From NCBI GenBank assembly GCA_030737875.1, contig CM060912.1:880299199-880363198 (forward strand): a stretch of DNA of 64,000 bases, read 5' to 3'. Origin of the DNA: Allium sativum. Taxonomy: Eukaryota > Streptophyta > Magnoliopsida > Asparagales > Amaryllidaceae. Below are positions 1 through 9,539 of the stretch, piece by piece. Within the stretch, counting starts at the first letter, position 1. Every line of letters starts with the position of its first letter. Below the pieces are notes generated by a model. That model was not told the origin of the DNA. It saw nothing but the letters and a program-made list of their open reading frames with translations, and made no database searches. The position numbers were made by a program, and so were the translations under genes.

Positions 1-210
1 TTGATCATCAAAGTGATAGAAACTCACACTAGCAATTTGCACTCCAAATGAAGAAGATTAAGATGCTTAGAATGGATTAGAAGTTGATTAGAGAGGTTGA
101 TTAGCTTGCTTTCCTCTTCATTGATTTGTGGAGGCCATGATCAAGTTCCATTTTGCCATAGTTTAGTTACAAGATTTAATTATGAATGAATTAGAGTAGG
201 GTTAGGGTGT

Positions 211-219
211 TATTTATAG
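211..219 (-). promoter_or_regulatory. TATA box of TE-A 3' LTR
   Basis: Reads CTATAAATA on the minus strand, about 500 bp inside the LTR start. The same motif sits at an equivalent place in all Tekay-type LTRs of the window. Confidence 0.6.
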
Positions 220-368
220 GATTAGGTTGCATTTTAGACCCTTAGATTAACCCTAGATAGGATTAGGACCATCAGATCCAAGAAGCTTCCAGAACCAGCC
301 CTCCAAGCCAGCCTAAGACCCAACCTGGTGCAACCTGGTGCACCCAGGTTCACTGGACGCCAGGCCCC

Positions 369-437
369 TGTCGACAGGCAAGTCGACAGGCAAGTCGACA
401 CCCCTGTCGACAGGCCTGTCGACAGCCCTGTCGACAT
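369..437 (-). promoter_or_regulatory. GTCGAC cluster in the U3 of TE-A
   Basis: Six GTCGAC palindromes in about 70 bp, linked by CTGTCGACAGG-like units, 150-220 bp upstream of the TATA box on the element's sense strand. The copy at 8269-8337 has one GTCGAC changed to GTCAAC. Comparable clusters lie upstream of the TATA box in TE-B, TE-C and TE-D. Confidence 0.55.
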
Positions 438-713
438 GGGTAGGGCGGGAATCTTCCCGCCTGGCCCCGCCTGTCCAATTTAAAATCTGAATTTTAAATT
501 CTTAATTCTGTTTTTAGTTTTGAATTTTCTGCAAACTTCATCGGGCCATAACTGGGCCATACGGACTCCGATTTTCGAAAACTCGGACTCTATTTCGCGT
601 ATTTTTCCGAGACGAACGCAATGACGCAGCCCGTTTCCCCCAATTCTCACATCTGAGATTATATATTCTGTAATTAGTGAATTTTAGCATTAACTGAAAT
701 TCGGGGTGTTACA

Positions 714-748
714 TTCTCCCCTCCTTAAAGGATTTCGTCCCCGAAATC
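714..748 (-). promoter_or_regulatory. TE-A polypurine tract with adjacent hairpin
   Basis: On the sense strand a purine run (AAGGAGGGGAGAA) directly abuts the 3' LTR, the expected primer for plus-strand DNA synthesis. Just before it lies a perfect 7-bp stem with a 4-nt loop, GATTTCG-tccc-CGAAATC on the plus strand (731-748). Confidence 0.75.
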
Positions 749-1224
749 TCTAAGCTAAGGAGAATGCATATCCTACCATCCAAACAACCATCTACTCAAT
801 CCATCAAACACGAGCATCCATTGTCCTTAAACAATTTCTAATGATGTATGAGCATATGCGAAAAGTGTGTGTATATGTTCCCTATCTAATGTACGAACAT
901 ATGCAAACCATGATAGTGCCATGCATCCAATATGTATGCGAGATAACCCTATCGACACATACAGTATCTATATGAGTGCACAATCATTCACCAAAATGCA
1001 TCATCCATATGATAACACAATCATTATACATCCATCTAACTACACACAATTTTATGCAATATGCAATATTAAGTGATTGAGCCGATCTAGTGCCTAGAGT
1101 GTGTATATATGCATCCACGAGCAACCACTAGCAAACACTTGCATCCACTTGCATCCATCAACCATAACATGTCTCAACCACATGTTTCAACCATAGGTTT
1201 TCCCTATCTAAAGGTCAAACAGCA
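749..1224. other. TE-A 3' untranslated interior
   Basis: No coding signal. The sequence is homologous to 13275-13740 of TE-B and carries many CATATG/TGTATG-like words; the short frames here have no family resemblance. It separates the end of pol from the polypurine tract. Confidence 0.7.
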
Positions 1225-4200
1225 CTAATCGAGAGGACATACTAAAGATAAGGTAAGTACTAGGCAAGCGATAAAGGAGAAGTTAAAAGACATACTCTCA
1301 AAAAGAAATGGATACAAAGAACGCATCTTCGCTTCCGTCTCCCAAGTAGCATTGCTTTCGTCATCTCCCCATTGCACTCTAACTAGCTGAACTTCTCTGT
1401 TCCTCAACTTCCTAGTCTCTAACCCAATGATGCGAGTAGGAGCTCGTCGAATCGTCTCATCGCGCTCTAACTCTGCTTCTTTAAACAAACTCGGCTCTAC
1501 CACCTCAGCGGTTTCATGTAAGCACTTCCTCAAATGGGACACATGAAATACACCCGGTACACCACTAAGTTTGTCAGGCAACTCCACTTTATATGCCATC
1601 TGTCCAATTCTTTCCTTAATGGGAAATGGCCCTACAAACCTTGGTACTCACTTCCTAACAGATCCAAAGTGAACCACATTCCGCAACGGAGATACCTTGA
1701 TAAAACCATGTCCCCAACTTCAAACTCAAGATCCGTCCTTCTCTTGTCCGCATAAGATTTTTGCCTATCCTGTGCTGCTTTCATCCTTCTTTGAATCAAG
1801 TCAATCTTCTCTGAGGACTCTTTAATCACATCGGCCCAACCAAGATCTTATCCGTAGATTCCCACTAACATGTAGGTGATCAACAAGGCCTTCCATAAAG
1901 AGCTTCAAAAGGAGCCATACCACTCCTGGACTGAAAGCTGCTATTATATGCGAACTCCACCAATGGGAGATGCTCTCCCCATGTACCTCCAAAATCCAAA
2001 CTACATAACCTCAAAAGATATTCTAAGATACGGTTCACCCTCTCGGTCTAACCGTCCATCTGAGGATGATATGCGGTGCTCAAACACAACTGAGTCCCTA
2101 CCGCCTCTTGCAAAATCTTCCAAAACTCACTAGTGAAAATAGGATCTTGATCACTCACAATGCTGGAAGGTACACCATGCAATCTAATAATCTTTCGAAG
2201 GTAAACTGAAGCTAGACATGTAACAGTCCTCTTGCTCTTCACGGGTATGAAATGGGCACACTTAGTAAGTCTATCTACCATAAGCCCAATCCCCGTATTA
2301 CCCTTCCTTGATTTCGGTAATCCAATGAGACACTATCCCACTTCCCATTACGGAACTTCTAACGGGTGAAGCAACCCTCCGGGTTTCTTCTGCTCCGCTT
2401 CCACTTGTTAGCACACCAAACATTTAGCGACATACTTGGCCGCGTCTTTCTTCAGATTGGCCAAAAAGAAAACTCGCTTTATGTCTTGGTACATCTTGTC
2501 CCTACCTGGATGAATGGTTATCTTCGACCGATGTATATCATCAAGTATAACCTTCCTCAAACCCTCGTCTTGCGGTACACAGAAGTCTACAGTCTCTACG
2601 CAACCACCCCTTACCATCTAGGGTGTACCTACTCAAATGGCTGGACGACTCCCCTCCTTATGAGCTTCTTTACTAACTCAACCAATTGTGGGTCGTCTCG
2701 CCGTGCTCCGCCAATACGCCCCAAAAGAGTAGGCCTAACCTCCAAGGAGGCTAGCAAACCGGATACAAAATCAACGGAAGGTCTAAAGTCAAACATAGAA
2801 ATAAATTCTAAACTCTATAGTTCAACGGACAACTTTTTTCTTCTTAAGGCGTCAGCTACCATGTTTCCCTTGTTAGAGGTATGCGCTATCTCAAACTCAT
2901 AAGATGCTAAGAATCCTATCCAAAATCGTCACAACTGTCCATCTCTCACGCAGACCACCCTAGTCGAATTCGACATCCCCCAAATGCAAGCCCCAAAGGC
3001 CGAAACCAATATCAGACAAACACCCAAGGGATATCTCCTTCGAGTTCAGGCAACCTACGTGAGATGATACTAAAAATAATAATAATAATAATGGTTAAAC
3101 AATTAAGCCTTTGACCAACTTTGGATGTCCTTGCCAGTCTCGCTCCAAAACTACCGTTTTATCCCATAACTGGCTTTGCTCAACCTATTGAGCACATATT
3201 AAAAACTTATTTCGCTCCTAGAAAAGACCAAGATGTCATCCACAAAGATCATCACAAACTTATTTAGGTACTCCCTGAACACCCTTCTCTTCCAATCAAC
3301 AAAGTGTGCGGGGGCGTTCGTCAAACCAAATAGCATCACCAGCCACTCATAAAACCATCCGGAGTCCTAAAGGCAATCTTCTCTATACTATCGTCAGCTA
3401 CTCCCAACTGACGAAACCATGTGGCTTAGTCCAACTGCGAAAATACTGAGGCGCCAACCAACTGATCAAAGAGATCATCAATCTTCGGTAATGGGTGTCT
3501 ATTCTTCTTTGTGAGTTTATTTAGTTCTCTTTAGCCTACACAAAGTCTGAGGGACCCATCCGCCTTCGTGGCAAAACTACTGGAGCACCCCATTCCGATA
3601 TACTGCTTCTTATGAACCCCTTCTCAAGCAATCGCCTACTTACTTATGAGTTCCCTCCTCTCACGAGGAGCCTTGTGGCACACTGGCCAAGTCACTGGTT
3701 TGGCATTGTTTACCAGATATATTCGGAAGTCAATCTCCCGCTCCGGAGGTAAGCCCTTCCCCTTCTCAAACACATCCGAGTTTTTCCCGGACCACTTCTA
3801 ACAGATCGCAAACTCTCGACCGACGTGTCAAGCGATTCTAGATATCTTAGCATAACAGATTCTATGGGATTACAAGAGATCTCGAGAGTGTTACCCAAGC
3901 GGGTCATAAGCCTAACAACTCTCCCATCAAAATCAAGAACGGCACCCCTACTGGATAACCAGTCCATGCCCCCAAAACTAACCCATAGCCCGTGAAGCCC
4001 AACAAGCGTCACATCCAAACTCAACACTAAGTATAAACCCAAACACATCATGGAGCCCAATTGGGTTTGAAACAACTAAGGGATCATCTACTAAACTGGT
4101 GTCTAAGTGCAGTGACTCAACTAACAATGATGAGATAAACGAACTCGATACATCAGAATCAAATAAAGTTTGGATCGGATAACAAAGAAATCCAAATTCC

Positions 4201-4475
4201 AACCTAGACGGTCTTATCCCCATCCGACATCCTAGCCGTGAGGAAATATAACTATTCTCCAGAAGATTCCATACCTTGCCCTTGCTTCTTTGGATAATCC
4301 TAATAAGGTGTCCTATTCCTCCCAAAAGGATAACTACTAGCCTTCTCCTTCCCATTCTCCACTCGTAACCTCCCATTAATGAGGTTTCGTCCTTCATTAA
4401 CCAAACAACTATTAGAGCCTTCCTCCCATCGTCCATCCAATAAGTACTTACAAGTTCTCCTCCTTCTTGAACCAA
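1225..4475 (-). pseudogene. TE-A gag-pol remnant (Gag mostly lost, RNase H replaced)
   Basis: Decayed Tekay-type polyprotein on the minus strand. From the 3' end upward: chromodomain and integrase C-terminus (1225-1829, with VQWGDDESNATWETEAKMRS and SHLRKCLHETAEVVEP), integrase core (2048-2281, [18 protein letters not shown] and the [12 protein letters not shown] segment) and integrase zinc region (2408-2617). Below that is a stub of the region between RNase H and integrase. About 2930-3215 is unrelated sequence where RNase H and the RT thumb should be. RT palm and fingers follow (about 3215-3700), then aspartic protease (about 3700-4180) and a scrambled stretch of about 390 bp in place of the roughly 1-kb gag. 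Many frameshifts and stops are present, so nothing functional can be made; an active relative would have to mobilise it in trans. Confidence 0.82.
2930..3215. other. Unrelated segment replacing RNase H in TE-A
   Basis: Between the stub near 2900 (equivalent to TE-B 15470) and the RT palm near 3215 (equivalent to TE-B 16150) about 680 bp of Tekay pol is missing, and about 285 bp with no resemblance to TE-B stands instead. It contains a short AAT microsatellite near 3074-3092. I do not recognise its source. It may be filler from double-strand-break repair or a captured host fragment. Confidence 0.6.
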
Positions 4476-4743
4476 CTTCTAATCTGATTTACGTCTAATT
4501 CCCTTGAAGCGGTTTTCCATCCTTATCTATCTTAGAATGATCATCTACACACGGAGGGGAAACTCAAACCGAGAGAGAAAGAGATTCAAACGGAGAATTC
4601 GAAAGATAAAGATATGGCTATCGGGGATTATGCTTTTCTCTCAAAAACTTTTCTCTTAAAAGACATGTTTTTGAAAATATCTTTTCCAAAAAATGTTTTA
4701 GAAAAATAGTTTTCTAAAAATTTTATCTGTTCCGGTAACCTTT

Positions 4744-4755
4744 GCTCTGATACCA
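4744..4755 (-). promoter_or_regulatory. TE-A primer binding site (initiator Met tRNA)
   Basis: Reads TGGTATCAGAGC on the minus strand, two bases from the end of the 5' LTR. It is complementary to the 3' end of plant initiator Met tRNA, the usual primer of Tekay-type elements, and fixes the element's polarity and LTR boundary. Confidence 0.9.
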
Positions 4756-6177
4756 CGTGTAACACCCCACTTCCGCTAAGGTCACTCATACCAGGGGAAT
4801 GCCTTAGTTTCGGTGAAGTATTTTAAGTGAATATAGAACAGTAAAATTACAGCAAGACAGATATAAGTAATACTTGAAAATTTAAATCATCATTTCATTG
4901 CAACGGAAAGTAATACATGTTTGGTTACATCACAAAACCATAAACCAGAGTCAAGTACATAATATCCATCTTGATAAAATAGAAGTACATAATCCCACTA
5001 CATAACTAATAGCCATAAAAGGAAAGATAAGCTCGGCTTCACTTCAGAGGTCCAAGCTCCATAGGATAGATACAGCAATCAGATCAAAGCCCACTAGCAC
5101 CAGGCCCACTCTAATAACCTGGGGTTGGGGGAAAAAGATAAAAACAACGGGGTCAGACATAAGTCTGAGTGAGTCCTATAACCCTAACAATACAATCATT
5201 AAAATAACCAGAGAAGACATAAGTTGATATACGGTAACGACTGGGGATGAATGGCTACACTAAGCAGCTTGGTAAACTTAGGATAAACTAAGATCACCGT
5301 AAAGACGCATTTATCCACCCAAGGATAATTACTAGATTACACCGCCCCAGACTTATCCACCCAAGAGTAATTCCTACACTGCACCACACCAGTTCTACCA
5401 ACCCAAGATTAGTTCCTACTTAAAGGTTGATCCCACTAAATGTACTTAGTAATTTTTAGCCAGTAGTTTCTTTTACCCCTACATAGGTGCCGTCTGCCCC
5501 CATCTTTTCTAGGTGTACCCACTACTCCCAAGCGATCGGCTCCCTAACGTAGATACCCGTGCTGGTCCCACAATGGGGTGTATCGTTTTCCCAAAGTGGC
5601 AACCTGATAGTATCAACGGTGCACGGCTTTATATCTACACGATGCAACAACGATTTATTAACCAGCCCGGGTCCACACACGCATATGAAACCCGTTGGTC
5701 CTACGTTGCCACCGCTAACCCGTTTTTGCCTCTTATAGTCAAGCCCAATATGCGTGTCCCGTCACTCGACTTGGGTCGAGCCCACAAAGATACGTTTGGG
5801 ATATTGGTTGAAATGGGCCCCCACAAGCTACCACCTAAGCTTGTAACCTTATCTAGTGTATCCCACTTAACCCTTTCTAATAATCATGTCTACCTTCATG
5901 TTATAAATCCTGGTTAAGTCATTTAATTATATTTCAATTGCCCCTTAAGGCACCCACTAGATTTCCACATGCCGCCCAAAGCACTTACTTAACCCTTTAC
6001 CCATGTTTAATTACATGTCCTACTTTGGTTAAGTATTCTAATCGTATTTTCTATTGCCACTCAAGGCAACCACCAAATTTCTACATGCCACCCAAGGCAC
6101 CCACTTAACCCTCATGCCCCACTACATGCTTATACGGTTAAGTGTTTCTTAATTAATTAAGACCGTGATCCTCATAA

Positions 6178-6395
6178 AGACCTCTCACATTAGACTATCT
6201 TTTATGACCGCTGGTTAAGCCGGTTGGGTCCGGGCAGCCTTATGTCATAACCGAGTCTAACCTCGTGTCTTTACATTAATCACGTATTTAGTTTGTGCCT
6301 AAGACCTCTCACATTGGCTAACATTTGTAGCAACTGGTTAAGCCGGTTGGGTCCGGGCAGTTTTACGCTACAACTGAGTCCAACCTCGTGTCTTA
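6178..6395 (-). other. Tandem pair of conserved hairpins in TE-A LTR
   Basis: Hairpin A is 6178-6272: outer stem TTAGACT (6190-6196)/AGTCTAA (6254-6260), inner stem TTATGAC (6202-6208)/GTCATAA (6244-6250). Hairpin B is 6300-6395: inner stem TTGTAGC (6325-6331)/GCTACAA (6367-6373). Both loops contain GCCGGTTGGGTCCGGGCAG, in which CCGG can pair with CCGG. Both start with AAGACCTCTCACATT and end with CCTCGTGTCTT. The stems differ between A and B but stay complementary. Confidence 0.8.
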
Positions 6396-6949
6396 GTCGA
6401 TTAATTACACCTAATTAATCACCCCCATATTAATTATCCCTAATTAATATCAAGTTTGCATAACATGGGTAGACCTAACTCAATAGGTAAATTCTCATGG
6501 GGTAGACCTAACTCAATAGGTAAATTCCCACTTATGTTAATTTATTTTTATGGTATGCTTAATCATACCCAACCATACTTTAATTAACATATTTATTAAC
6601 CCCATCGTTCCCCACGCAAATCGTTCTCATTACACGACAAAATAAAAAGGGAAGATCCATCACAAATATCATGGGTTTTAACCAAATCTTAGCATATAAC
6701 TTTGTCATGGGTTAGGAGGATGTCAACTTGCATATATGAGCATATATTAACCCAACTACATTTTACCCAAACTTGCATATTATCGCACATGACTTGCACA
6801 ACCTATTGCATATGAACTTGCAGAAGCACACATAACTTGCATAACATGTTGAACTTGCATATACGCATTCTCACAACTTGCATAACATGTTAAACATGCA
6901 TTTAAGCATACACATAACTTGCATTAGCATTCGCATTCTTGCATAAGCA

Positions 6950-7175
6950 TTCACATACTTGCATATTAACAAACATGTAACTTGCATAGCATATCTTGCA
7001 TATTAACATACATGTAACTTGCATATTTACAAACATGTAACTTGCATAGCATATCTTGCATATTAACATACATGTAACTTGCATATTAACAAACATGTAA
7101 CTTGCATAGCATATCTTGCATATATACATGTAACTTGCATAGCATATCTTGCATATTAACATACATGTAACTTGC
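6950..7175. repeat. Minisatellite of about 62 bp in TE-A LTR
   Basis: About three and a half imperfect copies built on ACATGTAACTTGCATAGC and CTTGCATATTAACATAC. The wider region 6720-7760 is full of the word ACTTGCAT. The reading frame across it on the minus strand is only the repeat. Confidence 0.75.
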
Positions 7176-7280
7176 ATATGGACATGTTTAACATGCATAA
7201 ACCCACTTGTTAAATATGCATAAAACAACTTATTAATCATGCATATTATCACATACTTAGCATGCATAGAATCACATACT

Positions 7281-7650
7281 AAACTTGCATAATATCATAT
7301 ACTTAGCATGCATAAAATCACATACTAAACTTGCGTAATATCATATACTTAGCATGCATAGAATCACATACTAAACTTGCATAATATCATATACTTAGCA
7401 TGCATAGAATCACATACTAAACTTGCATAATATCATATACTTAGCATGCATAAAATCACATACTAAACTTGCGTAATATCATATACTTAGCATGCATAGA
7501 ATCACATACTAAACTTGCATAATATCATATACTTAGCATGCATAGAATCACATACTAAACTTGCATAATATCATATACTTAGCATGCATAGAATCACATA
7601 CTAAACTTGCATAATATCATATACTTAGCATGCATAAAATCACATACTCA
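7281..7650. repeat. 46-bp minisatellite (8 copies) with a 138-bp higher-order period
   Basis: Copies begin at 7281, 7327, 7373, 7419, 7465, 7511, 7557 and 7603, exactly 46 bp apart. Each holds AAACTTGCATAATATCATAT and TTAGCATGCATAGAATCACA. The variants GCGT (7327 and 7465) and CATAAA recur 138 bp apart, so groups of three units were copied together. The unit is a dimer of the 23-bp unit found in TE-B LTRs. CATGCATG-like RY words occur in each unit. Confidence 0.85.
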
Positions 7651-8110
7651 TCATGCATAAAACCACATACTTAACTTGCATAAAATCAATTACTTATTAT
7701 ACATAAACCCACATATCCAACTTGCATAAACTCTCATATTCAACTTGCATAAACTTACATATTCAACATGCATAAACTCACATATTCAACTTAGGATTAA
7801 TATTATACATAGATTAGCATATCATTACAAATGATTCAAACTCACAAATCCGCATTCAAGACCATAAGTCTCATTACACCTAATCTACTTATCTTAACAA
7901 TTGATCATCAAAGTGATAGAAACTCACACTAGCAATTTGCACTCCAAATGAAGAAGATTAAGATGCTTAGAATGGATTAGAAGTTGATTAGAGAGGTTGA
8001 TTAGCTTGCTTTCCTCTTCATTGATTTGTGGAGGCCATGATCAAGTTCCATTTTGCCATAGTTTAGTTACAAGATTTAATTATGAATGAATTAGGGTAGG
8101 GTTAGGGTGT

Positions 8111-8119
8111 TATTTATAG
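8111..8119 (-). promoter_or_regulatory. TATA box of TE-A 5' LTR
   Basis: CTATAAATA on the minus strand, about 500 bp into the LTR. It predicts transcription starting about 30 nt downstream (near 8085) and running through the hairpins toward the primer site. Confidence 0.6.
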
Positions 8120-8614
8120 GATTAGGTTGCATTTTAGACCCTTAGATTAACCCTAGATAGGATTAGGACCATCAGATCCAAGAAGCTTCCAGAACCAGCC
8201 CTCCAAGCCAGCCTAAGACCCAACCTGGTGCAACCTGGTGCACCCAGGTTCACTGGACGCCAGGCCCCTGTCGACAGGCAAGTCGACAGGCAAGTCGACA
8301 CCCCTGTCAACAGGCCTGTCGACAGCCCTGTCGACATGGGTAGGGCGGGAATCTTCCCGCCTGGCCCCGCCTGTCCAATTTAAAATCTGAATTTTAAATT
8401 CTTAATTCTGTTTTTAGTTTTGAATTTTCTGCAAACTTCATCGGGCCATAACTGGGCCATACGGACTCCGATTTTCGAAAACTCGGACTTTATTTCGCGT
8501 ATTTTTCCGAGACGAACGCAATGACGCAGCCCGTTTCCCCCAATTCTCACATCTGAGATTATATATTCTGTAATTAGTGAATTTTAGCATTAACTGAAAT
8601 TCGGGGTGTTACAT

Positions 8615-9025
8615 CGCCTGAGTCTGGGATTAGCAGACACTAACGAACTAATCGAACACATCCGAGGAGGTCATTTGAGCTCGCCGATCGCCGAGTCTGG
8701 GATTAGCAGACAAATACGAACTAAGCGGATGCCTCCGAAGAGGTCATATATTCCTAATGTTTGTCGTAATTGGGTCAGGTACTTTCTGACACTGACGATC
8801 CTTATTGTGTACCCCCCTTTCAGCTGGGAATTCTTATGAATCTAAACATGCGACTCGCTAGCCTGGTAATCGAGGACCTTCGGGGTATGGAATGAATTCA
8901 TGCCCCCTTGCGGCTTGGACTTCTAATGAAATCTATTATGTGACTCTCTAGCCCGGTAATCCAGGCCCTTTGGAGTCTGAATCGAATTCATGCCCCCTTG
9001 CGGCTGGGACTTCTGATAAACTTCA
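8615..9025. repeat. Two short tandem duplications in the Tat 3' untranslated region
   Basis: First pair: GAGTCTGGGATTAGCAGAC at 8620 and 8693, a 73-bp period. Second pair: GAATTCATGCCCCCTTGCGG at 8894 and 8984, a 90-bp period, with surrounding GACTCNCTAGCCNGGTAATC also duplicated. Variable tandem repeats between pol and the 3' LTR are known for the Tat lineage. From 9026 to 9539 I see only non-coding sequence. Confidence 0.7.
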
Positions 9026-9539
9026 TCTTATTGCATTATTTCACAGGGCGGACGCTAGTATCTCTACCAGACGCCTGATTTAACAAGCAATCCTAGTGAC
9101 AGAACTAGGGCCCTGGACCTCTTATTTTAGGAGGTGCCTCTTTGGTGAAAGTTGCAATTTTTGTCTTCAGTTTGAATGTCGCACCTTTCAACCGTTTGAC
9201 TCTTGGTGTCCTTTATTTTATTTTTCCAAGTCTATGTTTACATCTTCGTATTTGTTGTGAATGATGCTTATGGCACTCAATACTTGAGTTGTCCCCATGG
9301 GGTTGTGCTGTAAAGGTCACCAGGTGTTATCGGGTTGTTGGTGAGCAGACGTTCTTCAAATGACCTGCAATCAAAATCAATTTTTTAAGCAACTTTTGAA
9401 TAGTTAAACAAGAGTTTGCGAATGTACGATTTTGGCAAGAAAATTAATTTCTTTTATTTATATGTACAAAGTTTCATAACAATGGTTGCAAAGTATTTAC
9501 AACTTTTTCGCAGGAAATATGAATGAAAAATTAGGTAAA

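Larger units (their letters stand above)
1..713 (-). repeat. TE-A 3' LTR (partial; U3 end of the LTR)
   Basis: Matches 7901-8613 without gaps and with three transitions. It contains the GTCGAC cluster (369-437), a TATA box (211-219) and the conserved terminal block near 600-640. No gene is present: the short reading frame over 234-437 is only the GTCGAC repeat read as Ser-Thr-Gly. Confidence 0.92.
1..8613 (-). mobile_element. TE-A: Tekay-type Ty3/gypsy LTR retrotransposon, decayed interior, left end outside the window
   Basis: Minus-strand element read from 8613 downwards. The 5' LTR is 4758-8613 (3856 bp, TGTAACACCCC on the plus strand to GGGGTGTTACA). The interior is 714-4757, and the first 713 bases are the matching part of the 3' LTR, at a constant offset of 7900. 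A Met-tRNA primer site and a polypurine tract sit at the proper junctions. Over the 713 comparable bases I count three differences (195, 409, 590), all transitions. The interior is only about 4.0 kb, against 5.1 kb in TE-B, and no open reading frame survives, so the copy is non-autonomous. If the LTRs are equally long, the element starts about 3.1 kb left of the window. Its right flank at 8614-8618 is tcgcc; the matching target duplication cannot be seen. Confidence 0.88.
4758..8613 (-). repeat. TE-A 5' LTR, 3856 bp
   Basis: Starts TGTAACACCCC and ends GGGGTGTTACA (plus strand). In sense order: conserved terminal block, GTCGAC cluster, TATA box (8111-8119), then a long transcribed part with minisatellites (6950-7760), two paired hairpins (6178-6395) and a GC-richer stretch to 4758. 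No credible gene; the frames at 5513-5917, 6902-7267 and 8134-8337 are repeat or LTR sequence. It is about 0.7 kb longer than the TE-B LTR, mainly because of minisatellite expansion. Confidence 0.9.

Noticed and set aside
234..437. Minus-strand reading frame with Ser-Thr-Gly repeats (also 8134-8337)
   Set aside because: It is only the GTCGACAGG repeat of the LTR read in one frame; equivalent frames in TE-B LTRs run on either strand.
6902..7267. 121-codon frame on the minus strand with Cys-Lys-Ile-Cys-Tyr-Ala repeats
   Set aside because: It follows the ~62-bp minisatellite exactly and resembles no protein.
7281..7650. Regular repeats resembling a CRISPR array
   Set aside because: Units abut without unique spacers, in a plant LTR; it is a minisatellite.
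4758..8613. Solo LTR interpretation
   Set aside because: A primer site at 4744-4755, a decayed interior and a matching LTR with polypurine tract at 713/714 show a full element.
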